NCBI GenBank assembly: GCA_020650975.1 | Contig: JAIPMN010002393.1 | Coordinates: 1-36,546 of the forward strand | Direction of reading: 5' to 3' | DNA from: Apostichopus californicus | Lineage: Eukaryota > Echinodermata > Holothuroidea > Aspidochirotida > Stichopodidae | Length of the DNA stretch: 36,546 nt | In this document: piece after piece, positions 1 to 11,170 of the stretch | How positions within the stretch are numbered: position 1 is the first letter of the stretch | How the letters are laid out: the number at the start of each line of letters is the position of its first letter | Notes under the pieces: model-generated | Seen by the model: the letters and a program-made list of their open reading frames with translations, nothing else | Databases searched by the model: none | Told to the model about the DNA's origin: nothing | Position numbers and translations under genes: made by a program

Positions 1-960
1 ATGGGTTACGGATGTTGTACTTGGTTCCCTAGAAACAGAAGTGACTGATACTGATGTTCCAGATGTAGAAGGTCCTGGAGTTGATTCCGGACTTGTTTCA
101 GATACTGATATAGGTTCATGTGAAGTCACTGTAGAACTTGTACCTGTTACAGATGTTGTACTTGGTTCCTTAGAAACAGAAGTGCCTGATACTGATGTTC
201 CAGATGTAGATGAAGGTCCTGGAGTGGATACGGGACTTGTTTCAGATACTGATGTAGTTTCATGTGAAATTAATGTAGGACTTGTTCCGGTGACAGATGT
301 TGTACTTGGTTCCTTAGAAACAGAAGTGCCTGATACTGATGTTCCAGATGTAGATGAAGGTCCTGGAGTGGATTCGAGACTTGTTTCAGATACTGATGTA
401 GTTTCATGTGAAGTCACTGAAGTCACAGTTACTGATGTTGTACTTGGTTCCTTAGAAACAGAAGTGCCTGATACTGAAGTTCCAGATGTAGATGAAGGTC
501 CTGGAGTAGATTCTGGACTTGTTTCAGATACTGATGTTGTTTCATGTGAAGTCACTGAAGTCACAGTTACTGATGTTGTACTTGGTTCCTTGGAAACAGA
601 AGTGCCTGATACTGATGTTCCAGATGTAGATGAAAGTCCTGGAGTGGATTCGAGACTTGTTTCAGATACTGATGTAGTTTCATGTGAAGTCACTGTAGGA
701 CTTGTACCAGTTACTGATGTTGTACTTGGTTCCTTAGAAACAGAAGTGCCTGATACTGATGTTCCAGATGTAGATGAAGGTCCTGGAGTGGATTCAGGAC
801 TTGTTTCAGATACTGATGTTGTTTCATGTGAAGTCACTGAAGTCACAGTTACTGATGTTGTACTTGGTTCCTTAGAAACAGAAGTGCCTGATACTGATGT
901 TCCAGATGTAGATGAAGGTCCTGGAGTGGATTGCGGACTTGTTTCAGATACTGATGTTGT
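1..960 (-). repeat. Array A: seven units of the 48/46-residue PTS repeat
   Basis: Seven copies of the same family as array B. Three units (about 410-440, 550-580 and 830-860) are a 138-bp variant in which TSP-TVTSHE is shortened to TVTSVTSHE-like sequence. The array continues past the left edge, so total copy number is unknown. Confidence 0.92.
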
Positions 961-3900
961 TGTTTCTGATGTTTCTGTAGGTTTTGTTCTAGTGAGTGAT
1001 GTAGTGCTTGGTTGCTGTGATATAGATGTGATTGGCGTAGTTCCTTCTTGTGGTGTTCCTGTGCTGAAAGTTGTTGGTGCTGTCTCCGTTGATAGAATGG
1101 ATGGACTTGTTTCCTTAGGTGTTGTGCCTTCTGTAGCTATTGTGATCACAGGTGGTGTATTTGAAATAGTACTGATGGTTGAACTAGGAGTAAAAGGAGT
1201 ATTTGTTGATGTACTGCTTTCACCAATGGTAGTTGGGGTAACCGATGGTAGTGTCGTTGTTTCACATTCCTCAGTTGTTGTAGTTTCAGTTTCTGTAGCT
1301 ATTGTGATCACAGGTGGTGTATTTGAAATAGTACTGATGGTTGAACTGGGAGTAAAAGGAGTATTTGTTGATGTACTGCTTTCACCAATGGTAGATGGGG
1401 TACCCGATGGTAGTGTCGTTGTTTCACATTCCTCAGTTGTTGTAGTTTCAGTTGTGTGAATATGTGTAGGAACAGAAGCATCAGTTATTGTTGTTAATGT
1501 ACTTGTTGTTGATTTTGGTGTTTCACTACTTGCTATTGTAACAGTTGAAATTAAGGTAGATACTTTACTTGTTGTTGGAACATTTGTGACAGAGGTCGAC
1601 AATGGAGTTGATACACTCTTTGAGGATGTACTTATTGTCGTACTTGTGGGTTCTGCTGAAGATACTATACCTGTACTTGTACTGGGGGTAATGCCTGTTG
1701 TATTAGGTACTGTTTCATCAGTATGGCCTGTTACTGTAGTACTTACAGGTGTTGCTGGTGTACCCACACTTGAAAAGATAGTTGACATTTCAGGTGGAGT
1801 TGTAACAAAACTACTTGAAGGTGTTATACCTGTAGTTGATACTTCAGGAACTGGTGTAGAAGTTTCAACTGATGAGATTACTGTGACTGGAAGAGTAGTA
1901 CCAACTGTTACAGCAGAAGTGGTTGTTAAAGGAGAGCTTGACGTGAGACTGGGAGTAACAGTTGGTTGTGTTGGAGTACTACCTTCTTGAGTTGTTTGAC
2001 TAACACTTCCAGTAACAATCACAACAGGTGTGGTACATTCATCAGTTGATGAAGTAGTTGACTCCCGTGTTGTAGGTGTTGATGGTGTTTGGTTGATTGT
2101 TGAGCTAAACTCTGTAAATGTAGATGGTGTAACACTTCCTGTTTGTTCGCTGCTTGATCCAATGGTCGAAATCTTAACACTAGTTACAGTAGGTTCCAAT
2201 GTAGTTTGTTCCTCTGATACTGTCGAAGTTGTTCTTTCTGAAGTTTGAGTAGGACTTGTACCGGTTACAGATGTTGTACTTGGTTCCTTAGAAACAGAAG
2301 TGACTGATACTGATGTTCCAGATGTAGATGAAGGTCCTGGAGTGGATTCGGGACTTGTTTCAGATACTGATGTAGTTTCATGTGAAGTCAATGTTGGACT
2401 TGTACCGGTTACTGATGTTGTACTTGGATCCTTAGAAACAGATGTGCCTGATACTGATGTTCCAGATGTAGATGAAGGTCCTGGAGTGGATTCCAGACTT
2501 GTTTCAGATACTGATGTAGTTTCATGTGAAGTCAATGTTGGACTTGTACCGGTTACTGATGTTGTACTTGGTTCCTTAGAAACAGAAGTGCCTGATACTG
2601 ATGTTCCAGATGTAGATAAAGGTCCTGGAGTGGATTCGGGACTTGTTTCAGATTCTGATGTAGTTTCATGTGAAGTCACTGTAGGACTTGTACCGGTTAC
2701 TGATGTTGTACTTGGTTCCTTAGAAACAGAAGTGCCTGACACTGATGTTCCAGATGTAGATGAAGGTCCTGGAGTGGATTCGGGACTTGTTTCAGATACT
2801 GATGTAGTTTCATGTGAAGTCACTGTAGGACTTGTACCGGTTACAGATGTTGTACTTGGTTCCTTAGAAACAGAAGTGCCTGATACTGATGTTCCAGATG
2901 TAGATGAAGGTCCTGGAGTGGATTCGGGACTTGTTTCAGATTCTGATGTAGTTTCATGTGAAGTCACTGTAGGACTTGTACCGGTTACTGATGTTGTACT
3001 TTGTTCCTTAGAAACAGAAGTGCCTGATACTGATGTTCCAGATGTAGATGAAGTTCCTGGAGTGGATTCGGGACTTGTTTCAGATACTGATGTAGTTTCA
3101 TGTGAAGTCACTGTAGATGTTGTACCAGTTACTGATGTTGTACTTGGTTCCTTAGAAACAGAAGTGCCTGATACTGATGTTCCAGATGTAGATGAAGGTC
3201 CTGGAGTGGATTCCAGACTTGTTTCAGATACTGATGTAGTTTCATGTGAAGTCAATGATGGACTTGTACCGGTTACAGATGTTGTACTTGGTTCCTTAGA
3301 AACAGAAGTGCCTGATACTGATGTTCCAGATGTAGATCCTGGAGTGGATTCCGGATTTGTTTCAGATACTGATGTAGTTTCATGTGAAGTCACTGTAGGA
3401 CTTGTACCGGTTACTGATGTTGTACTTGGTTCCTTAGAAACAGAAGTGCCTGAGACTGTTCCAGATGTAGATGAAGGTCCTGGAGTGGATTCGGGACTTG
3501 TTTCAGATACTGATGTAGTTTCATGTGAAGTCAATGTTGGACTTGTACCGGTTACAGATGTTGTACTTGGTTCCTTAGAAACAGAAGTGCCTGATACTGA
3601 TGATCCAGATGTAGATGAAGGTCCTGGGGTGGATTCTGTTTTAGATACCGATGTAGTCTCATGTGATGTCATTGTAGTACTTATCTTGTTGATAGTTGTA
3701 CTTAGCTCTGGTGAGGGACTACTTGAAAGTGATGTCCCTGGACTGAAATGGCTAGGAGAGAATGGGGAAGATGGAGTTTGTGATGTACTCGTCGATGCTT
3801 GGCTGGTGAATGATGTGCCTTTTGGGGATGTTTGGGTAAAAGATATCGGGGATGTCAGCGTAAAAGTAGCTGGTGACGTTTCAGAAATACTAGTAAAAGA

Positions 3901-4031
3901 AGTCAAGGTAAATGAAGGGGAAGTTGATGTTGATGATGATGTTGAGGATGATGTTGATCTTGTAGAAGTTGATACGAAGCTGGAAGGTGAAGGGGTGTTG
4001 TATTCTTCAGTTGCTGTTGATGTTCGTATCC
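1..4031 (-). CDS. Exon 13: giant PTS mucin exon (partial, at least 1343 codons)
   Basis: From acceptor atatcctcacag (ends 4032) the minus strand is open without a stop to the window edge: 2 + 4029 nt. I checked each in-frame triplet line and found none. The order is a Ser/Thr-rich lead-in (RTSTATEEYNTPSPSS, then SSSTSSSTSTSPSF), array B of ten repeats (about 2235-3660), a unique PTS segment (960-2235) with a 162-bp duplication, and array A of seven repeats (1-960) leaving the window. The repeat core reads TSHETTSVSETSPESTP, GPSSTSGTSVSGTSVSKEP, STTSVTGTSP: 28 of 48 residues are Ser or Thr. Only three Cys occur. This is a classic mucin O-glycosylation domain, extracellular. No ATG start is expected, which hides it from ATG-based gene calling. 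Confidence 0.93.
1126..1455 (-). repeat. 162-bp tandem duplication (54 codons) in the PTS exon
   Basis: Forward ttctgtagctattgtgatca begins at 1129 and again at 1291, period 162. The copies differ at only a few positions (e.g. 1191/1353 and 1231/1393). Each encodes TTEECETTT, so each contains one of the rare Cys of the exon. Confidence 0.92.
2235..3660 (-). repeat. Array B: ten units of the 144-bp (48-residue) PTS repeat
   Basis: Ten copies identified by the motif TSHE-TTSV (forward gtagtttcatgtgaagtca). Most are 144 bp. Length variants are all multiples of 3: one unit lacks 6 bp, one lacks 3 bp, and the final unit lacks several codons. The unit nearest the acceptor is the most diverged. Confidence 0.93.
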
Positions 4032-4582
4032 CTGTGAGGATATACATTGAGAAATATACAGAAAATAAACAGAAATCACCAGAGGATCACACAAACAAAT
4101 CAGAATTATGTGTACAACAGTTTGCATCCCACTCTCACCAGCAGAATAGGTGACAGTGTCCTCTTTACTGCGGTACACATCACAAGATAACCATGCAGGG
4201 GCTTTTTCAACTGCAATTTGTCTATAGATGCTAGTAATTGGCTCTATACACTTCCCAAATAATTAAAGTGTCATTATCAAATATGATTTAACAGCAATGG
4301 TTTGTAGGGTAGGTAAGAGAATGGAAATTATAGCCCTTGGGTCTTTTACCAGTTTACCTTGCTACCAAAGGCAGCTTTGCATGGGATGCTACTGCTTCAT
4401 TTTACTGATGATGTTAACTACTGAAGCCATAAAGAAAACCTTGCCTTAGCAATGGACATCATAAATGGGTAAAATGGTTAAAATGGTTTGAAAAAATATA
4501 GAGCAAAGAAATTAAAGTTTCCAATATTCAAGATGATCACTGATGATGAAGTGGATTCTACATGTAAAGAATGTTGCCTTGC

Positions 4583-4648
4583 CTTGTCGTTGTTCGGTTA
4601 CAGTGGGTCCTGTTATATTCACGACAGGTGCCAGAGTACTTGATATAG
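4583..4648 (-). CDS. Candidate extra PTS exon with a GC donor (66 nt)
   Basis: An acceptor (cttttgtctgttaaag) is followed by ISSTLAPVVNITGPTVTEQ in frame, then AG|GCAAGG, a possible GC-AG donor. The length is 66 nt, phase 1 to 1, so it could sit between exons 12 and 13. Ser/Thr/Pro content and an NIT sequon fit the gene. The GC donor is rare and the acceptor lacks a CAG, so it may be chance. Confidence 0.2.
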
Positions 4649-7600
4649 CTTTAACAGACAAAAGAGTGAAATTTAACAAAGGGAAAAGTAACTCGTTTTG
4701 ATGTAAAGAAGTTCTTGACACACTTCTTCTTGAAATTTCAAAATACCAGAATAAGATGTTACTTGTTTTTTCAATATATTAACCTAAAGAACTTTACCTA
4801 CCAACACCAAGCTGAGACAGAAAATCATCTGCCTTCCTTCTATGGCTATTAACGATATGTACGCAATTCTCCGTGTATAACAATCACATAAGTAGAATCA
4901 CATGTATATTTTTTCAAGCTATGATGAAAAATATCAATTTTTCATGCACATGTTGCTTTAGTTTTAGCTACCTGCTTAAGTTGCATATTTTGTGACATGT
5001 TTACAATGTTAATAAATCAACAATAGAAATTCTCAAATTTTAAATCATTCTATTGTGTCAAAACCAGAACCCAAAAAATAGTGGAAATTTTAAATGTTAA
5101 CAGAATTAGATGGTTTCAGAAAGCATCAATTTCAGGAGAATGAATAGTGCTTTTCTGTTCAGAAGAATACATCTTCTACATTTTGTTGCTTAATATCATC
5201 GATCATGTACATTTTTGTAACCATAAGTCAAGCTTTTCGTTATTCCACAAGGCTATCTTTATTTTGTTTAAATTTGATGAAACCAAGTGAAGCAGAACTA
5301 GTATGAGAAGTTTTAAACAATTTCAACAGGAGCTAGTGTAAATACCACCCTTACACAAAGTTATATACAAAACTTTGAAAAGTTGTACACTAATTGTAAG
5401 AACAAATAATTTCTTCTGTTTCAATTAACACAACTTTCAGCTTGAAAATACATGAAAGATACAACTTAGACAAACAGAAAAGTAGAACACTGCACTCCTT
5501 CAATGGACTGCTATAAAGTTTGAGAACAGAATATTTATTATATTTTCTACAAATGTGTAACAGGCATAAATTGATATTATATAACTTTTATTATACTTCC
5601 GTAAGCGATGACATACGCAAATAAGCTATTACTTGTAACCTTTAGGTGAGAGTGCATTTATAAGGTTAGATACCGGCACAACAAGCAGCTACAAGTGATG
5701 AGAATTGGACGCTTTCACTCCAATGATCATAAAGGAATACAATTTGTCATCTCTGTAAGTAATGGGTTTGGTCTAATATAATGCTGTATAATAGCAACTT
5801 TTTTATGGTATGCAAATGTTTGAATAGCTTCTTTGCATATTGCTACTTATAAACATTCTTAACATATTGAAAGAAGATAAAATAGTTGATGCAAAAGACT
5901 GATAGCACAATATGACCAATGTATTAAAATATATCTATTCAGCATTTTTCACAAGAAATGAAACTCAAGTCTACAATACTAACTTGTGATATACTGTGCT
6001 ATACTCTGAAACACTGATGCAAATTTTGAGGAGTATGTATTGGTTATATTTCAAATGGTATCAAGACAGACTATAACTTTAATACAGCTGTGTTTGAGAA
6101 ATTGATCAGTCAGGGCACAAGTAAAAGCTCTAAAATAATTTCAGTGGTCTAACTGCTCTACCAAATATAGTAAAACAATTAAAACATGTCATCACAGTTA
6201 TACAGGCAGGTTTTATTGGATGGATACACAATCTTCACTTTAAAATTTCATATGCACATAAAAGGATATTCAAATGCACTGTTGTACTTAGCATTTACTT
6301 CCCATTGCAACTTTCCAAGAATGATACGTGGTACTGGCTGATGTTTTAGAATGTTTTTCTCTTGTACCATTCGCAATAAAAAATGAAATGTATGGTATTC
6401 ATTTGAAAGACAGCCATGGTAACCAGCAAACAAGTCAATTTCCTCCAAATACCAAGAATTTCTCATTGTTATGACATGGTTTTAAGCATAGAGTCATATG
6501 GTCAGTCAGACACTAACAGTTATAAATCTTTCACCACTTGACATACTTCGGAAGAAAGCAATTATAACTGTAACATCAGGCTAAGGCAAGCCTCACAAAG
6601 ACACTCATTGATGATCCTCCCATGATTGCCGCTACCCATTGTAATGCACAGAGAAAAAGCTTCATAATGAGTCACATTCACCCAAGGATTCCAGAGACAC
6701 TACACAGGTATATTCCCAATTTAAACAACTCAGCACTGATCCAATTTAGTTTGTAGTTTCACCATTCATGTCACTATTGTGTAAAAAAGCTGTGATGAAA
6801 AGCTACATAAATTTCAGAATAGAAATTTTATAATTCAATTTCATGAGTCTGGAACGAGATATTAAAGTTTAATGGAGTTCTAAAATGTACTTCAGATGGG
6901 CATTTTTGCAGACATTGTCGCTGGATGTTCTACATGTACATTATCAATCTAGTTTACTAGTGCTATTTGTCATGTCTTTCACTGTTATAAGCCATAAATG
7001 CCATGTGGTCATGAAACTATGTGTAAATCCTCCTAATCTATGAAATGTCATTGATGAAATACCAGAATAGTGAACATGTCTTTTGTAGAAAATATTTTGC
7101 AGTAAGTGGTGAAATCAAAGATTTGGGGAAAATAATTCACAGGTTCAATGTAATGTCTGTCTGCTGCATTGAACAGTGTATGTATAACCTCCAGCTCTCA
7201 GAAAGACACAGAGCAGAGATATCAGAATCAGAATCTAGATCCCTATTAACCAGATTACTTGCAAGTGCACACTCTGTTTGAACCCAATTATATTTAGGAG
7301 TATTGCAATTGATTTTAGTGTCCGAAATAATGAAATGAGTGAGGTTGTTTCAAGTACAATTTAAATTGTCCATAGTCAGAGATGAGCAAGAAGGGGCATA
7401 CAGTTAGGATGATAACACAACCTATATGCTACCATATAGTACAAACAGTACACTACCTTTAAAGTGTATAATTAATGTTACCAGCAATCGACATTTGATG
7501 GCAAACTCTTTGCACAACCAGTATATATGAAAGATGCTGCAATTTTTCCAAGAAGTACTTAACGTTGAAGACAATCAAATCATCAGAAATCATCTGTCAA

Positions 7601-8144
7601 CCATTGTGGCAAGAAAATATTAGTATCTGGTATTAGAATAAAAACTAAAGTCTGGATTGTTATTAAAAATATACTGTGAGTCATAATTTGCAGAGGCCTA
7701 CCTATTGTAAGATGTTGATACTAATCTTTATAGTTTTTGGTGTTTTCCCTGGGCAGTCCATGTATCTCCACATTTAATCTTGTAAGCTAGGAACTGCAAA
7801 TCCATTTGGATCAATGGTATGCAAACAATAACAAATCCATTCAGCATTTTACTTGGCTATTTAACTTTCGAAATTGTCTTGAGGATTAAGTGTGAAGTAA
7901 ATATATGCATCCATTATATCTCACTGTACACTATCCCTTTTCTGTGAGCAATCTGAATTAACGAACCTAGATTGATCTTACACCACTGTGTTTTCAGCAT
8001 ATGGCCTATCATCTCGTATAGTTTAATAGAGGTTGCTGAAGATACAATGCACTCATTAAAAGGACGTAAAATATATGTATGCTTACACTCTTGCAAGTAG
8101 GTCCAAAAAATTGTCTATTAATCTCCTCTCTAGTTTAAATGCGG

Positions 8145-8723
8145 TTTAAAGGATTGGTTCAGGTGTTTGACATGTCTATTTTGTATGAAAGAGCACAAAA
8201 AGACAAAAAGAACAGTGAAGAAGCTACCATGTTAGCATGCTCTGTTAAGGAGATATGACACTTTGGAGATATCAAAGTTTCTTTGAAAACAACTGGTGTA
8301 GAAAGACTTACTGTGAGGGTGTGATGTCACATCCTCACTTCCTTAACATTTGTGAATATATTTCTTTAAAAATTATTTACATTTTTTAACACATTTGAAA
8401 ATAATATAATCAAAAATTCTTCAGATGTTTAATCTCAAATACTTCCTTTGACAAATATGAGATATCCTGACAAATCTTTTGGTTGAAAGTCATGAAATCT
8501 CACAAAATATTTAGAGAAAAACACAAAGACTTTTCAGGAATGTGAAGATGTGACATCACAGCTAGTCAGATTTCAGCAGTTTCTACACAATCTGATAAAA
8601 CTGTCACTTGAATATCTCTTTAACCGAAAAAGATATTTGAACAGTTTCTTCACCATTGTATTTCTTTTATTGTCCTCTTTCATATAACATAAACATGTAT
8701 GACAACTGAACCAATCCTTTAAA
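8145..8723. mobile_element. Long inverted-repeat (foldback/MITE) element
   Basis: The two ends are perfect inverted copies: TTTAAAGGATTGGTTCAG at 8145-8162 and its complement at 8706-8723. Similarity continues inward for about 200 bp per arm, including tatgaaag, tgtagaaa and the block gtgatgtcacatc (8320 region) matched by gatgtgacatcac (8548 region). TTAA lies at both ends, compatible with a TTAA target as in piggyBac-like MITEs, though the TTAA may be part of the repeat. No transposase. The arms differ at roughly a third of positions, so the copy is old or the arms evolved freely. Confidence 0.75.
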
Positions 8724-8991
8724 GTTTCAGGGTTGTAGTTATATAGCATATAACTCAGATGGTGTTTGAAAATGCATTAGTTGTTGTTCTAGTTAATCAA
8801 ACAGAAGTAAATAAATAAGTGCATAGTGACCAGTTTCAATAATCCTGTGCTGCGGTGATGATACAAGAGCATCAATGTGAGGCTTCCCTAACGACATTCC
8901 TATATCATCATCCTCATAATCAGTGATACACCGTAATTTATGGCATAAGGTAATAATTATATTTAGTACAATGATGTATAACAATACTCAC

Positions 8992-9171
8992 GACATGGAG
9001 CACAATTATCGTTTTCATCCAAGAAAGTTCCAGTTTCGCAGAAACATCCATCGACTGGATCAGTGTGACATTCCTCCAGATTTCCATGCTCCCAATCAGA
9101 GCAGGTACGGTAGGGGTCTTCCTCGGGACACACACACTCTCTGAAAATTTGACCGGGTGGGCATTCCCAAG
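8992..9171 (-). CDS. Exon 12: TIL domain of module 2
   Basis: The 180-nt exon has acceptor tatgtttag and donor GTGAGT (8986-8991), phase 1 to 1. It encodes WECPPGQIFRECVCPEE, RTCSDWEHGNLEECHTDP, VDGCFCETGTFLDENDNC and APC. Nine Cys in the exon plus the preceding NDTFC Cys give the ten of a TIL fold. This is the only GTGAGT donor in the gene. The last base joins GG of the next accepted exon to give Arg. Confidence 0.94.
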
Positions 9172-9897
9172 CTAAACATACAAAAGGACAACAAAGAAAC
9201 AATATAGAACAATACAGATTTTACAATGTAAAGTACTAAGGATGGCTTCCTAGAGAGTATTGATTTAAGTTCTATTGTGATATGGGAGATAATTAGAAAA
9301 TGGGACCTAGATATAGGAAAATTTACAGGGTTTTGACTGAACCCTCCATTTCCACATCAATAATACAGAAATTCAAACCGCTTTTAAAACATTAAAAGAA
9401 CATACTTAGCCAATCATATGTGACTGTAATGCCCACATACCCCTACCTAGAGAAATGTGATACTTGTTTCCTTTTTTTACCAAAAATGCAACAAACACTA
9501 ACACTAGCCATGATTGTTGAGAAATGCAGTGAAGTTTTGAAGGTAAAATGTTGATACATCAATCTAAAATTCACAACTGTACATGTGACAATTCATGTCT
9601 TGTAGAGAGATATGAATGGTATGAGATGTATTGAAAAAGACAATTAATATCAGTTTGGGCAGCTAGGCCTATTTCTGTTCAAATAATCTATAATAATGTA
9701 GCTCTATAAAAGCTGCATTGGCGCCAAAAGTAAAGCATTCAATATGTAATGTTTTGACCAGTTCTAGAATTACAGAAATATTTATGGCAGTTATCCTGGT
9801 GTGTTAATCAGAAGAGGCTACAACATTTTCCTTCATCACAGCATGGTTTTAAATAGTGAACTGCCGGCATGTTCGACAAATATCTTAAATCACTTAC
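9172..9897 (-). other. Intron 11 (726 bp), phase 1
   Basis: No gene or repeat recognised. Confidence 0.85.
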
Positions 9898-10224
9898 GAC
9901 AGAATGTGTCGTTTCTCCAGTCGACACAGACACCATGGTAGCTGCATTCTTCTACATACTGTTCAAATCCCCAGCAGGTCATATTGCTTGAAATACATGT
10001 ATCAGTCAAACAATTCTCAATGTAAGGGTTTGGGTCAACAAACTCCCAACATGCCTCAAAGATGGGTTGGAGTATGTTTGTGCACCATTCTCTTTGCTCC
10101 TCATCGGGCACACATGGCGGAGGTGCCTCTCCTCCGCAACATCTGGCTTTATCTTCCGGGGGATGGATCCAATCGCAACATGTGTCATCGACTTCACAGG
10201 TTGTGTCATTTACCCCACAATTTC
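9898..10224 (-). CDS. Exon 11: C8 domain of module 2
   Basis: The exon is 327 nt, acceptor catctgatag, donor GTAAGT at 9892-9897, phase 1 to 1. It begins GNCGVNDTTCEVDDTCC and contains KARCCGGEAPPPCVP, EEQREWCTNILQPIFEACW, FVDPNPYIENC, DTCISSNMTCW, EECSYHGVCVDWRNDTFC. Fifteen Cys, the same total as module 1, but with an extra Cys at RCC in place of the extra at DPC. The block HG-C--WRNDTFC is shared almost exactly by the two modules. Confidence 0.95.
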
Positions 10225-10971
10225 CTATCAGATGAAATCACAGCAATACAACACTGAGTACTTAAAGTAAAATTGCGACATTTGAAATAAAATGTTAAAA
10301 GGGAGACAAAGATAAAATGATGGGTAGCTATCTAGTGTCTGTCAAAAATGAGTTAAAAGTGAGAATTCCAGCAAACAACTGAAGAACCATTGACAATTAG
10401 CTCTCATATCTGCAGCTGTGCAGTGCAGATGGGGGTTTGTTTTCTGACAATATGAAATTTTCAATATTTGTGAATTAGAAGAAATAAAGAAATGTGTGGA
10501 CATAAATGTAAAAATTTTCCTTTGCTTAAACGGTACAATGTATGTATTGTATGTAATTTAGATGCTCCTGCAAGCAGGAACTCGCGAAGAAGCCTCATTG
10601 GCTTATCAAAGCCGCAAGCTGACCGAAGTCAGTCTCTTACATTCATATTTGACGTTCGTGATTATGAATTGTCAATTGTCAACAACTCTGTAACTGACGA
10701 CATACATTAATCTCAAATTTCTCTAGTTTCAGTTTGAATAGTATCCATCCATGTTGGAATAAGTGAGTAATACCAACGCAGATCTGAGAAGAGTACCAAC
10801 AATTCTTCAATGATCTCATATATGAGAAAGAAAAATAGTTGTTAAACTAAAAGAAGGGTAACATGGAGCATGAATTGCATGGTCACATCATTACAATGTT
10901 TAATCACCTACTACAAGTCCAAACTTTTAGGAATGTTATGATACAAGGGAAAACAAAACAAAACTGCTTAC
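10225..10971 (-). other. Intron 10 (747 bp), phase 1
   Basis: Largely occupied near its middle by the dispersed repeat at 10540-10707. Confidence 0.85.
10540..10707 (+). repeat. Dispersed repeat family, longer copy
   Basis: A segment preceded by tgtatgta-like sequence carries atgctcctgcaagcaggaac, cgaagaagcctcattggctt and agtcagtctcttacattcat. Part of it recurs at 18850-18913, which shows it is a family. The perfect dyad TCCTGC-AA-GCAGGA could form a small hairpin. No Pol III boxes and no coding frame were recognised, so its class is open. Confidence 0.7.
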
Positions 10972-11170
10972 CACAAAGGCCTTCTGTGTAACCCCTGAAT
11001 TTTCCAGGAACGACCACTCTGAAATAATGGAAGTCAACAGGCACAAATCTGACCTCCAGTTCAATCGATGGGAAGTAAACAACGGTAAATAGGCCGCCAC
11101 TGATGATACTAAAATCCTCCGCTTCTAAAGGAGGTATCCTCACCTTACCATCCACTCTGACATGGGGTTC
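10972..11170 (-). CDS. Exon 10: VWD domain of module 2, C-terminal half
   Basis: The exon is 199 nt, acceptor tgtttacag, donor GTAAGC at 10966-10971, phase 0 to 1. It reads EPHVRVDGKVRIPPLEAED, FSIISGGLFTVVYFPSIELE, VRFVPVDFHYFRVVVPGKF and ends YTEGLC, completed to GLCG. It matches module 1 in layout (VRF-P---YFRVVVP). As in module 1 the residue before GLC is acidic, not Cys. Confidence 0.94.

Larger units (their letters stand above)
4032..8991 (-). other. Intron 12 (4960 bp), phase 1
   Basis: Contains the foldback element at 8145-8723 and one weak candidate exon at 4583-4648. The remainder (about 4.6 to 8.1 kb) is AT-rich with nothing recognised. Confidence 0.75.

Noticed and set aside
41-1459. 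472-codon plus-strand ORF rich in Asp/Val
   Set aside because: It is the antisense of the mucin repeat array. Thr/Ser codons read backwards avoid stops in this frame, and it ends as soon as the repeats end.
1586-2248. Two plus-strand ORFs of 134 and 72 codons
   Set aside because: Antisense shadows of the unique PTS segment of exon 13.
1-3660. CRISPR-like array or satellite DNA
   Set aside because: Units are contiguous with no spacers, and all length changes keep the minus reading frame, which fits coding mucin repeats.
2300-4153. 617-codon plus-strand ORF rich in Asp/Val/Glu
   Set aside because: Same cause: the antisense of array B. It runs through the true splice acceptor at 4032 into the intron without sense.
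9904-10270. Overlapping plus- and minus-frame ORFs across the C8 exon
   Set aside because: Shadows of the C8-2 exon; only the minus frame with ordered cysteines has a family match.
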